Shown here in pieces: positions 20,345 through 29,998 of a stretch of DNA of 31,076 nucleotides. Positions within the stretch are counted from its first letter, which is position 1. The number at the start of each line of letters is the position of its first letter. The notes beneath the pieces are model-generated. The model did no database searches and was not told the DNA's origin. It saw nothing but the letters and a program-made list of their open reading frames with translations. A program made the position numbers and the translations under genes. The stretch spans positions 1 to 31,076 of the forward strand of contig JAANSK020293711.1 of assembly GCA_011763485.2 (NCBI GenBank), read 5' to 3'. Source of the stretch: Isoetes engelmannii (lineage: Eukaryota > Streptophyta > Lycopodiopsida > Isoetales > Isoetaceae).

Positions 20345-22090
20345 TGGCCACTGGGTTTATCAAACTAAATAACTAAAAAGACTTTTAAGTCTATTACAAA
20401 ACAAATAAGCTGGTCATTTGGGACCACCTTTTACACACAAGCACACTCATAGCGGAATAGAATGTTGGCCACTAGGTTATCAAACTAAAAGGACTAGCCT
20501 AGCTATTACCTCGAGGTTACTTTTTCATATCAATATTTTGGATTTCTTTTTACTTGAAATTTCTGGTAGCACTGCTTAGAGCTAATCACCAAAATTTCAA
20601 CCCCCAGGTGACTTACGTCGGAGGTGGTCCAAACAAATTCAGATTGCACGGCTTGGATCAGAGACCATTCCTATCCTTGAGCCAAATTTCTCATTGATCA
20701 GAGGCTGCAGTATAGCAGTGTTGATCAGAGCCAAAAGTCAGTGTTTGTACTGGAGCAACAGCAAATAGTCTTACTCTATGGATACTTATATGATAATTCT
20801 CGTCAATCTCCATTGCCAAGTAATCCACCAGCAGTTAATCCTCATCCACCAATTAGTCCTCCGCCAAATAATCCCAACCAAGCCAATAATTTTACCAGAA
20901 TAAAGTTGTTAGAGAAGGTGGAGGGTATGCCATCATATTTAGGTGAGAAGAGGAGTCCTCCTGCAGTTTTGCAACTTTTAGCACAGGGACCATTGGTGAT
21001 CCTCCATTAATATTATCAAAGAAGCACAATTTCTGAACATCCAAACTGGACTGCTTTCCATGTGTCCAATCACCTAGTTGCCTTCACATTTGTCATTGTG
21101 GCACAAACATAAGAAATTCAGAAAATAATTGGAACAATTGAAGGGCCTCAACCCAGATGCTGGTGTCATTAATTTTCAAAATCTGTACAGTTTATTCTGC
21201 ACTGATAACGACAAATTTTTTTGGGCCATATTCATATCAGATCAAAGCCTACCCATGTAAAACATAACATATAAACAGTACCTGCGTTGTATTCGAATTT
21301 AGCAATGTGGAGTATGAGATAGAACAAACGCATTTGCAGTTTTGGTGGAGGGGCACCTGTGAATGCCGTATGCAAACATGCATTTGTGAACGAAAAATTA
21401 TATATATCTGGCAGAATTTTAAGAATTTCTAAGTCAAGTGTGCAAATCAGCCTTCATAGAAGGACTTGAACCAAAGGAACCAATAAGCAGATATTGACTG
21501 CAGCCCCTTCTTGAGTAACTGGTTGAATATTATGAGCATCCTATATATATATCAGTAGTAGTTCTTGTACTTAAGGGATAATACCAAAGACATCATCACT
21601 CTAGCTCAAATAATGGAACATCAGGAAGGAAATCCTATAAAAATTATGAATTATCTTCACAACCTCATAAAGACCTGCAGTACAGGAGAGCAGTTACTGC
21701 ACATGTAGAACTCCCCTTATCCTTTTAAATAGATAGATAACCTGGACACATTATTAGAGGTTATAATGCAGCAACTATGTCTTTGGTTTTCAACTAACAT
21801 CTCATCTGATTGTTCAAAATGAATGGATGGTGTCAATGTGGAACCCTCCAAATCGGAACATAAGAATGCTGCAGAAGGCTACAATGAGTAATCGAAGTAA
21901 GGATCCAAGACAAATTTCCAGCATTCATGCAATAAGCTAAAATGTCTTTAAGCACGTGCCAGCTGGAGCTGTTCCAAATAATCGCACTCAAGCACAAATC
22001 TCCCATTACCTCCTTCACATATTAAGGAATGAAAAGTAGCTTGGTTTGGTTGAGATACGACATGCATTAACTAGGTAGAAAGCCACATAG
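20345..22090. other. Intergenic stretch with one unidentified open frame
   Basis: A plus-strand frame of 89 codons at 20741-21010 is rich in proline and asparagine (for example PPISPPPNNPNQANNF) and is not recognisable. An overlapping frame without an ATG, from about 20608 to 20770, contains SETIPILEPNFSLIRG. I cannot tell whether these are exons of a small gene or chance. The rest, up to the PPR stop codon, shows no gene, and part of it is presumably the PPR 3' UTR. Confidence 0.3.
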
Positions 22091-22095
22091 GGCTT

Positions 22096-23946
22096 CTAGA
22101 AATAATCTGTGCATGAGCACTCACCATTATCAAAACTATGCACACGGTACACATCTCTTATTATGATTTCTCGTTTTTTAATCTTTGATATGACCTTGGT
22201 TACATTATGGCAGTTGATGCAGACACGGAGATTCTTTGTGGCACGGATGACACTGCCTGAAGGTGTGGTAATCAGCCCAAATGCTATAGCCAGCATCTCG
22301 CTGTGTCCACAGAAGTTATCCTCTTGGTCGTTGAATAAGAGAGAGCTGAAGTTTAGTATGTGACCACTGTTCTTTATCTGTTCTGTTAGCAACTTTAACA
22401 TATCATAAATCTCATCACTTAGGGGATGAGTCTTGTCTCCAACTATAAACTCATGTACACAAGAATTAACCTCAATCCAGGCTCTTGCAGGCTTCTTCCA
22501 TGCACCTACACTTTTTCTGAACCCATCTATCCTTATAGCATCTTCCCACATATGAGCATCATCATAGATTTTGGACATCAACATATATGCAGAAGAACAA
22601 TGACCATGCAACCAGATGACCTCGTCAAAGCAACGCAAAGCTAGGTTCACATTCCCATATATTTTACAAGCTGTAAGTAGAGATAACCATCCAATATGAT
22701 TGGGAGGGATGACTCTGAGTAAGGTTTCTGCCTCCTTTAAACATCCTGCTCGGGCAAGAAGATCGACAAGGCAGTTAAAATGGTACTTGTCAGGTTTTAT
22801 TCCATGCTCTTTTGTCATAGATTCAAAATACTTGCAGCCTTCATCCACTAGGCCTGCACGACTGCATCCAGAAAGAATGTTAGTAAAGGCCACATCAGTT
22901 GGTGTTATGCCACTCCGTTGCATTTCTTCGAAACACGCCATGGCAGGTCTTATATTACCAGAGTGGGCATAACCTGCAAGAATGATTGCCCAAGAGACTG
23001 CATCTAGACTTGGCAATTTCTTGAACATTTGCCATGCTTCATTTAAACTACCACACTTCATATACATGTCAACAATGGTGTTGCCAAGAAGGCCATCCAA
23101 TTCAAGTTTATGCTTCACAATTTGATCATGTATCATCTTTCCCTGCACTAAAGCGCCTATCTCACTACACGCCTTTAAGGTGCTCAAAAATGTAACTTTG
23201 TCTGGTTGTATGCCTTCTTGTTCCATTTGAGAGAATAATCTTAGAGAATCTACACCATTCCCACTGTAAGCATAGCCAGAAATGATCACATTCCATGAGA
23301 CCACATCACGATTCGGAAAAGTAATAAACAATGTGTGTGCCTCATCTAAGCTCCCACATTTGGCATACATATAGATCAAAGAGTTTATTAAAACAGCATC
23401 CAAACCTATTCCACTACTAACTAAATTTTGGTGTATCATTCTACCCTGTTTAATGGCTGTCATCAAAGCGCATGCTTTGAGTGCAGCAATATAGACACAC
23501 CTGTCACATTTCACATTCAACATCTGCATTTTGTTATATAATTGAAGAGCATTCTTACCTTGTTCCAAGGATGCATTTGCTGCAATAATTGCACTCCAAG
23601 TGTATACAGTTGGCTGTGAAATTTTCTCAAAGACCTCATTTGCTTCCCACAGGTTATTGCATGAAGCAAACAGACGTATCACATGATCACCCAAAACAGA
23701 AATTGAAATTAGACCACTATGGACCACAAGAGAATTTATTCTTCTAACAGCTGGCAAATCTTTCTTTCCAGCCCCTCCCTGAAGCAGGCAGTATGCGAAA
23801 TTTTTAGATATGGTAATCCCCCTTCTTTTGCAATTTTCTGCATATTCGAGCAACTTTTCTAGTCGTTGATGGCTACCCGATTTGCTAAAGGTCTTGCTGG
23901 GCACTAACAAATCTGCTACATCAATATTGAGGCCATAACCTTCCAT
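22096..23946 (-). CDS. PLS-class PPR protein with E/E+ and DYW deaminase-like domain
   Basis: Intronless 616-aa protein. PPR proteins of this class bind organelle transcripts one base per repeat, and the DYW domain carries out C-to-U editing. Repeats run from about residue 130 to 400, including VVSWNVIISGYAYSGNGVDS, LLGNTIVDMYMKCGSLNEAW and DVAFTNILSGCSRAGLVDEG, in P-L-S order. E/E+ motifs follow, with KKPARAWIEVN in place of the usual PG box. The DYW domain keeps its zinc and catalytic residues: HSE at 548-550, CINCH at 576-580 and CSC at 610-612. It ends DYF (614-616) instead of DYW. The start is the first ATG after an in-frame TAA. The N-terminus MEGYGLNIDVADLL is acidic and does not look like a transit peptide, so an upstream targeting exon may exist. 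Target transcript unknown. Confidence 0.93.
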   Translation of the reverse strand: MEGYGLNIDVADLLVPSKTFSKSGSHQRLEKLLEYAENCKRRGITISKNFAYCLLQGGAGKKDLPAVRRINSLVVHSGLISISVLGDHVIRLFASCNNLWEANEVFEKISQPTVYTWSAIIAANASLEQGKNALQLYNKMQMLNVKCDRCVYIAALKACALMTAIKQGRMIHQNLVSSGIGLDAVLINSLIYMYAKCGSLDEAHTLFITFPNRDVVSWNVIISGYAYSGNGVDSLRLFSQMEQEGIQPDKVTFLSTLKACSEIGALVQGKMIHDQIVKHKLELDGLLGNTIVDMYMKCGSLNEAWQMFKKLPSLDAVSWAIILAGYAHSGNIRPAMACFEEMQRSGITPTDVAFTNILSGCSRAGLVDEGCKYFESMTKEHGIKPDKYHFNCLVDLLARAGCLKEAETLLRVIPPNHIGWLSLLTACKIYGNVNLALRCFDEVIWLHGHCSSAYMLMSKIYDDAHMWEDAIRIDGFRKSVGAWKKPARAWIEVNSCVHEFIVGDKTHPLSDEIYDMLKLLTEQIKNSGHILNFSSLLFNDQEDNFCGHSEMLAIAFGLITTPSGSVIRATKNLRVCINCHNVTKVISKIKKREIIIRDVYRVHSFDNGECSCTDYF

Positions 23947-23949
23947 TTC

Positions 23950-24338
23950 ATTGTTTTGATCTTACAAAAATGAAAGCCAACGTTCTACTGCGCAAGGCAT
24001 GTAAAACAGTTCATCGGAGACCATAATCCAGGAAAGCTAAACTAACCTTTGTTGACCAAAAGTTCCTTAACATGCATTTTTACGAGGTTTTTTAAGCCTC
24101 GGCTGGAGGCCCATCTCTGCCGAACTATGATTGTTCAACCCTTCAGTTGTTTGTGGCATTTTTAACAAATACAGGGTAACCATAAGCCAAATCAATCCCG
24201 ACATTGAGATCGATTCCACTAAATCAATTTCTTTGATAATGTAGTTTCTCCTTCCTACAAAGCCATATCGCCCATGTGCCAGCTTATTTTCTTTGCAAGA
24301 ATCCACTTACATTTTTCTTTCCAATCCCATTCCATTTA
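23950..24338. other. Upstream region of the PPR gene
   Basis: This presumably holds the PPR gene's 5' UTR and promoter. The minus-strand frame at 24067-24306 (79 codons) has no motif I recognise and is not joined to the PPR frame by an obvious splice pair. TTTTGTAAGATC near 23956 on the minus strand contains a donor-like GTAAG, but no partner acceptor is convincing. Confidence 0.35.
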
Positions 24339-25062
24339 GGGAAAAATGGTGAAATACCCTCCCTCGTTTTGGGGTTTTTTTTTTTTATAACCGTAACCTT
24401 TTTGCGATGATCCAAATGAAATTACGTAAGAGGGAATCTTCACCTCGAGAGAATTATGGCGAGGAATATCTGAGGCGGATCGCCAAACGAGGTGGGGCAC
24501 GAGCGGCGGAGCTGCGAGTGCACCGCCGAGTTTGGCGGCGCCGCCGAGGAATATTTCGAGCATACTTCTTAAGGGGTGAAGATTCCCTTACGTGCAAAAT
24601 AATGGGTTTGAAAAGAGGGCAAAAAAACCAGTAATCTCACCCTAATGTGGATTACGTTCTTCAGATGTATTGTAGAGGACGATGAGGTCTTTTCTTCAAA
24701 CCCAAGATGATCCAAATGAAATTATGTTCTTCAGATGTATTGTAGAGGACGATGGGGTCTTTTCTTCAAACCTAAGATCACCAGAATCATAGTCCGAAAT
24801 CACAAGTTATGTGATTTTTAATACACAAAAAATTTCTAAGAATTTAGGAGGGATTTAGAAGACCATAACTTACAATTTCGGGCTCCGATTCTAGTGACCT
24901 TAACTTCGATGGATAGACCTCATTCTCCTCTACAATACATCAGAACACATTTTCATTTAGATCATTGCAAAAAAGTTGTGGTTATTTCTATAGAAATATT
25001 GCCAAAACGAGGGGCATTTGAACAATTTTAGCAAAACATAAGGGTAGTTCACAATTTTTCCC
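24339..25062. mobile_element. Foldback (palindromic) MITE-like element, copy 3, with nested insertion
   Basis: The left end GGGAAAAATGGTGAAATACCC at 24339 (core GGGAAAAATGGTGAA) pairs with the right end, read on the minus strand from 25062 as GGGAAAAATTGTGAACTACC. The arms continue with TTGCGATGATCCAAATG against TTGCAATGATCTAAATG, TTGTAGAGGACGATGAGG against TTGTAGAGGAGAATGAGG, and AGATCACCAGAATCATAG against GGTCACTAGAATCGGAG. The AT-rich loop is about 24815-24870. The left arm holds a tandem duplication (about 24651-24776, 70-bp period) and a nested insertion (24428-24650). No transposase frame is present. The family is shared with 1817-2248 and 16760-16935. Target-site duplication not identified. 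Confidence 0.75.
24428..24650. mobile_element. GC-rich insertion nested in the foldback element
   Basis: The insert is flanked by ATTACGT at 24421-24427 and 24651-24657. The adjacent tandem unit reads straight through this position (CCAAATGAAATTATGTTC at about 24713), so it serves as an empty site. Inside, ACGTAAG with GGAATCTTCACC (24424-24444) and GGTGAAGATTCCCTTACGT (24575-24593) form an inverted repeat around a GC-rich core containing GGCGGCGCCGCC. The inverted repeat does not reach the right edge of the insert, so the exact element type is unclear. The 75-codon plus frame here looks incidental. Confidence 0.55.
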
Positions 25063-25897
25063 TTCTGCTTATCTCCACAATCCTCGTGCTAGAGTTTCGT
25101 TATTTTCAAGAAATCAGGTGTTATAAAACCTTAAAGACTTTGGTGAAATATTACATTTAACAAGCCTCGTATCATAATAGAATAATAATTGACTTTCATA
25201 CATTATAATCTATGTTTTCTCAATATATATATTTATCCTAATTACTAGTGGTGATAGACGCTTTCTTGCTTACTTATGTTGGCTGGCGTCTAGCTAAGGT
25301 TTCTAGAATGTAAATTACATGCAGAAAGTAATATCTCTGTATGGAGCATATCATCGTATTTCGATTCAGGTATCTACGCCTCGACCGAGAAATAGTAAGC
25401 CCACAATCTTATGGTTGAACTCGTATGACTGGCCTAAGTGCTGGCCATGCAGATCGCAGGGTTGATCTCCTTAAGCTTGACCAACTTTTTAATGCATTCG
25501 TCTAGACAAGTGGGTTGGCGGTAAAAAGATTGGCAAGTTGAGCGCGAACAGTGATGGTAAACACCACCAAAAGCTTGATGCAATCGCACCTGCAGCATAC
25601 CAGCGGGGTCATCAGGGACACCTGATGATGTACCCACTACACAAGAAGCTGGACCTGAGGATGATGATGACTACTAAGTCATCTAGAAGTGATTGCAGCC
25701 GCGACCTCGCGAACCGGTGATCAAGCTCCAGATGGTCACGTAAGCTAACTTATAGAATTGCTTGGTTAACCGCTATTGACGATGACGTGTTTTCCACAAC
25801 GCAGGCGCAGATGTCTTTCCAACTTAGTGGGAAGAGGATGTAGTGGTGGTCTTCAGTAAGGAAGTTGTGTCCTACCTTAAGGTGCCAGCTGCCTTAT
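25063..25897. other. Left flank of the large transposon, with sequence repeated on the right flank
   Basis: No gene is recognised. The segment at about 25606-25722 (GGGGTCATCAGGGACACC, then ACAAGAAGCTGGACCTGA and TGATTGCAGCCGCGACCT) is weakly similar to 30848-30945 on the other side of the transposon (GGGTTCAAAGACACC, ACAGGAAGCTGAACTTGA, AGATCGCAGTCGCGATCT). The host sequence into which the transposon inserted was therefore probably already repetitive. Short frames here show no domain. Confidence 0.4.
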
Positions 25898-25905
25898 CAA
25901 GTCTG
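25898..25905. repeat. Target-site duplication, left copy (8 bp)
   Basis: CAAGTCTG directly precedes the left terminal inverted repeat and is repeated exactly at 30686-30693 after the right one. Confidence 0.85.
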
Positions 25906-25978
25906 CCCGGGGGGTGCACATTTAAGAAACCCCTCCATACATGTGCGTGTACGGAAGGGGGCTAATTTCTAAAGCGTT

Positions 25979-25996
25979 CCGTACGTATACGTACGG
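25979..25996. repeat. 18-bp perfect palindrome near the left transposon end
   Basis: CCGTACGTATACGTACGG equals its own reverse complement. Related CGTATACG motifs occur at about 26062. It lies 73 bp inside the left terminal repeat, a position typical of subterminal transposase-binding clusters in hAT elements. Confidence 0.8.
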
Positions 25997-26108
25997 AGAG
26001 GTTACGGTTAAGAATTTTGTTCGTTACGTTAGGGGATAGGGTTAAATGTCCCTTGTTATACGTATACGTCCGGGGGCGGCAAAAATATTTTCATCTCGTA
26101 TGTTCTTC

Positions 26109-26142
26109 GAGGCGGAGGCGGAGGCGGAGGCCGAGGCCGGAC
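26109..26142. repeat. GGCGGA minisatellite inside the transposon
   Basis: GAGGCGGAGGCGGAGGCGGA continues into GGCCGAGGCC. It is much more GC-rich than the surroundings and may derive from the 5' part of a captured gene. The Glu-Ala run it would encode on the plus strand is not part of a recognisable frame. Confidence 0.6.
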
Positions 26143-26286
26143 CCTAGGTCGAGGAAGCCGTGAAGTGGCGTAGGATCTCCTTCCTAGCTGCAGCTTAGGT
26201 CCTCTTCTTATCTGCCGAAGGTGCTACAAGAAATAATATCACTGGTTGAGAATAGTTTAGGGTTCTACCTGATCCTTTCTTAAGAG

Positions 26287-26445
26287 ATGGCCGACTTTGT
26301 CCTTTGCCCAAATGCAGACGGAGTTAAAGATAGAGTAAGCGGGATGAAGGTTCCCGAGAAAGGAGCAAAACGAAGAAATAAAAGAAAACCCTACCTCCTT
26401 GGTCAGATACAGTATGTGTTGATGGTTAGTACAAAATGCCGATGA
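26287..26445 (+). pseudogene. Candidate captured first exon, unidentified
   Basis: A frame of 52 codons begins MADFVLCPNADGVKDRVSGM and continues with a basic segment KRRNKRKPYLLGQ. A possible splice donor, CA|GTATGT, is at 26411/26412. It is preceded by GC-rich DNA that resembles a 5' leader. The composition is more gene-like than its surroundings, but no family is recognised and no second exon could be joined to it with confidence. Confidence 0.25.
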
Positions 26446-27208
26446 GTATTACTTTGGAACCTTCATCTGCTTACTTTGAATTGATTGCTTGCTTGCTTGT
26501 AAAGTATCATCATCTTTCAGGTAGAGAATAGTCTTTTCATTGTACCGATACATGGAAAAACAGGAGTACACATATTGGGGATTTAGGATACCTTACGGAG
26601 TATTTAGAATCCCTTACTGGTTTTATTAGACTGAGGGATTGAATGCACTGTTACTGCTCCAACAGTATATATATTTCAAACAGACAGCAGTTGTATGCCA
26701 TGTTCCGGCTATGTACCATTCAGTGCCCATGTTTTTCCTCATATAAATCTATTCTTCATTCCATTTAGTGCTCCATAATTATTCTCAATGTAAACCATGC
26801 ATGTATTGAAGGTAAGAACAATATTATTGTTTGTCTTATTTTATTGCAGAGATAATGCCTGTGTAATTTTATGAGCAAAAAATACATAAATCACACTGTG
26901 GCAAGGATTGTTGGTAGGTAAATATTAAGAAATAGCTACTGCTATGCTAGAATCTAGAAATGCAAATTCTTAAGCATGTTTATTATTATGTTCTAACACC
27001 AATGCTAACAAATTATTTTGAACTTTTTATCAGATTCGATATGCTAACATTATGTTGAGGGTGTCAAACAAAGAAAAGGGAAAAGAAACAGAGGTGAAAA
27101 CAAGCGAGGGAATATTTTTAGAGTAGTTTTCATATATAATGGTAGTTAACGTTCTATCTTTTATTGCATTTGTCTTACCGTCCTATCTATTGGTGTTGCA
27201 GGAAGAAC

Positions 27209-27300
27209 AACATTCCTGTCAAAGCAGGAAGAACAACATTTCTGTCAAAGTGGTGCTCACGAAAGCCATCGAGGATGACGTCAAGCTTTTCTAAGGGGTT
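27209..27300 (+). pseudogene. Candidate captured exon with a 26-bp tandem duplication
   Basis: After an acceptor-like TTGGTGTTGCAG, the sequence GGAAGAACAACATTCCTGTC is repeated 26 bp later with one change. One frame reads KNNISVKVVLTKAIEDDVKL and then meets a stop, another reads through to about 27350. The density of sense codons and the acceptor suggest a captured exon damaged by the duplication. Unidentified. Confidence 0.25.
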
Positions 27301-27463
27301 GAGTAATGGGGTACTATCTTATTCCTTTGTCTTTCCACTTGTAATGTATTAGTAAAGATATCAGGTGGCAGCCATGTCTTTGGATGCTGCACTGAAGATT
27401 GCTATTTATCTACATAGATTTCATAACTTGGATTTGTTCCAGTAGGGGTGAGTTATGCATATT

Positions 27464-27794
27464 AATGATCCATTTTCCCTGTAGATTACATCTAAGATAT
27501 GGTCAAGCTTGCTAAACAAAATGGAAATCCATTCATAGTTCTTGCTACATGTTTCAGGTGGTATGCACTCAAGGTGACTTCTAAATGGGAGGGCTTTGAG
27601 CATAATTGGGATTCATCCATTCGAGTTGTACAATATGAAGGTAAATACATCCTATAGAGCTCCTTTCAAGTGAGCTTGCTAACAAGGTTATTATGTTTCC
27701 TTGTTAGGTCCCATCTATTGATTGTTGATCTTGCCATTTAGTTAACAATGTGAACAAGGCTGAGTCCAAGGCTGAGATTGTCAGTTTCCCATAA
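27464..27794 (+). pseudogene. Captured 3' end of an unidentified gene, two exons and an intron
   Basis: The first exon frame runs from about 27497 to 27640 and contains MVKLAKQNGNPFIVLATCF and SKWEGFEHNWDSSIRVVQYE. It ends at a donor G|GTAAATAC (27641). A 101-bp intron ends in TTGCCATTTAG, and the next exon (27742-27794) restores the phase and encodes NNVNKAESKAEIVSFP before TAA. The matched phase and sense composition support a real gene end. A TAA lies just upstream of the first exon frame, after the more convincing acceptor TTTTCCCTGTAG. This fits decay or a different acceptor. I do not recognise the protein. Confidence 0.45.
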
Positions 27795-28004
27795 CCAGAG
27801 CTTGGTTTCTAGGTATGGTAAGATGCCATCATTTTCTGCAAGAGTAATCATGATTTGCCTTCATTTTCTGTAAGAGTGGTCATGGCCTCTATTTTCTGTA
27901 AGGGTGGCCATGATCAAGAATAAGGAATGTAACTCTCTAGAGATAGCCTAAAACTCTGTCATCATTACATAGGGATTGGTGGAGTGTCCATTTTGATAAT
28001 TACC

Positions 28005-28041
28005 ACTATTCCGTTTAGCAGGTAATTCCGTTTAGCAGGTT
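28005..28041. repeat. 17-bp tandem duplication upstream of the SCD2-like exon
   Basis: ATTCCGTTTAGCAGGTA is followed at once by a second ATTCCGTTTAGCAGGT. Confidence 0.7.
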
Positions 28042-28106
28042 TACTATTAGGAACGTCTTTGTTAGATCTGTATATTCACAGCAACTGTTATTGTCTTATA
28101 AAGCAG

Positions 28107-28701
28107 GCCTGGTTGAGCTACTTGTGGCGCCGAGCCAAAAGCAATGGCATGGAAGATGATATTGCAGATGAACGACTGCAGTACTGGATCAACAGAAGCA
28201 ATCAGGAGCCCACTCCTCACGATGCTGTTGGTGGTATGAATGACTAGTCTGTTCCTTTATAATGAACATATTGATATGGATGTCAAAGAGTCAGAGAAAG
28301 TAAAGTCGTTTCTCCTGGTGAGAAGAGTGAATGTCACCAAACATGATTGGATTGCCATACTCATCTATCTGTTGTGCATTTTCTGTAAGTAGACAGTAGA
28401 GCATTAGGATAAAGTAATAGTTTTGAGATTCAATGCCTTAGCCTTATTTCACAAGCCTGAGGTTTATATGTTGGTTTGATCTTGAATAGTTGAAAGAGAG
28501 TTACTGCAAATACGGATGTTGGGCATAGAAGATCAGCTTTGGGAGTCCTCAACGAGGGAGATTGTCCAAGAAGCAAGCAACCGGAAGTCTAACCCCCCCC
28601 CACCCCGGAGGCTGAAGGGCAGAAGCTTAAATTTTGGACATTGTAAATCACCATTCTTTGATTTCAATGTGGTAGGCTGCCGTGGCAGTTTAGATGTTTG
28701 A
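28107..28701 (+). pseudogene. Captured C-terminal exons of an SCD2-like coiled-coil protein gene
   Basis: Exon a (28107-28230) follows TCTTATAAAGCAG and encodes [20 protein letters not shown] then [20 protein letters not shown]. Exon b (28490-28701) follows TTGAATAG and encodes ERELLQIRMLGIEDQLWESS. The donor TTG|GTGGTA and the phase agree. In plant SCD2 (Stomatal Cytokinesis Defective 2, a coiled-coil protein of clathrin-linked membrane traffic) I recall the same order: [36 protein letters not shown]. Here exon b runs on past SNRKS through a C-run into a likely novel tail. The upstream coiled-coil exons are missing, so this is a fragment. Family identity comes from memory of the motif order. 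Confidence 0.6.
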
Positions 28702-29234
28702 AATAAATATTTGATCTCCATGTAAAATATGGGTTGAAGCCGCTTTGTTCTACATATGCTATCTAGCATATGTTGTGTATTTGACACTTTTGATAAAAGG
28801 CATAATATCATTGAGATTGTAACAACTTGGTACAGCAGCTGGCTGCACTTTCTTTTATGCTCTCACTGTCTATGTCCCAATGGAAGTTTTGCATTTTTGT
28901 TTTGTGGTAGAGAATGTTGGAAAGGAAGTTAAAGGGGCTTTAATCTAGGTAAGGACCTTGGTTATACCAAGGGTTTTTGTTGACTTCAGGAAACAAATTA
29001 TTATTTATAAGTGCAGAGAAATGTGCTCATGCATCTTTGGTTTATTTTACACCTTACGAACTTGTCAAATAGTTCAGAGATATTATGCTATTAAACAGTC
29101 TCATAGCAACCAAGCCAATTTGGAATTTGATTCTGGTAGGAAACACAGTTCCTCTTTGAGGAGCACACTTCTTCCTCTTCCTTTTGCCTAACCAAGTCCA
29201 CCTTATTTAGTAAAGTGGAATCGATTCATTATAT

Positions 29235-29455
29235 GGACATGGTAATTTATCTGCACATTTGTGGAATTTTAACATGATTGTAGACGGATTCATTTATACT
29301 TACATGGTAATTTATCTGCACATTTGTGGAATGTTAACATGATTGTAGACGGGAATTGTAACAGGAGCATTTGATTTGGACATGGTAATTTATCTGCACA
29401 TTTGTGGAATGTTAACATGATTGTAGACGGGAATTGTAACAGGAGCATTTGATTA
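29235..29455. repeat. Three-copy tandem repeat, about 75-bp unit
   Basis: ACATGGTAATTTATCTGCAC recurs at about 29238, 29304 and 29379. Each copy is followed by ATTTGTGGAATKTTAACATG and ATTGTAGACGG. Copies 2 and 3 also share GAATTGTAACAGGAGCATTT and are nearly identical, so the last duplication is recent. Confidence 0.85.
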
Positions 29456-29782
29456 ACTTAGTATGCAAAGAATTTGGTTAACTTAGTATGCAAAGCAATT
29501 GGTCAAGGTTAAGTACAATTCTTGACCAATAGAGGCCAGTGATTTTTAAGTTCAAAAATTTGTCCCTTGAGTCTGTCTTGGGATGTTGTATGAATTTATT
29601 TGGTATACATTATACAACAACGTGCCATTTAAGTTCTAGAGTAAATTAGTCGTTTTTTTTTGCTTGAGTTCTATTTTCTTCACTCTAATGCCAATCAACT
29701 TTATGGTCAACAATTATTTCCTATGAATCACCAAATATGAATCTTGATTTCATATGGCATCTTTTTTCTATCAACGCATCGG

Positions 29783-29998
29783 CTAAAGGGCACAAATAGC
29801 GGCGGTGAAGACCGTTGCGGCAAATTTTTGTAGAACATAAGTACTTTTCCTTTGTTGTTCCCTTGGGAGAACTTTCACTTCGACCTCAAGTGTTCCCAAA
29901 AGGGTACCAAACATTTTGCCATTCCATGTGACGAACTTGGAATCCTTGAGTTTAGGCGGCACCCTGGGAACTGGCTCCACAATCTTGTGTTCATTTTC
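29783..29998 (-). pseudogene. Candidate captured last exon, unidentified, opposite strand
   Basis: The minus-strand frame opens after an acceptor-like GGTCTTATAG at 29999. It encodes KIVEPVPRVPPKLKDSKFVT, then WNGKMFGTLLGTLEVEVKVL, then KSTYVLQKFAATVFTAAICA, and ends in TAG. It lacks an ATG, as expected for an internal or terminal exon. The amino-acid composition is strongly protein-like and the frame is 72 codons long. I do not recognise the family. Its orientation is opposite to the SCD2-like piece, so it would be a separate capture. Confidence 0.4.

Noticed and set aside
28107-28701. An intact SCD2-like gene
   Set aside because: Upstream coiled-coil exons are not found in the preceding 2 kb, and a different gene end with its own stop lies there instead.
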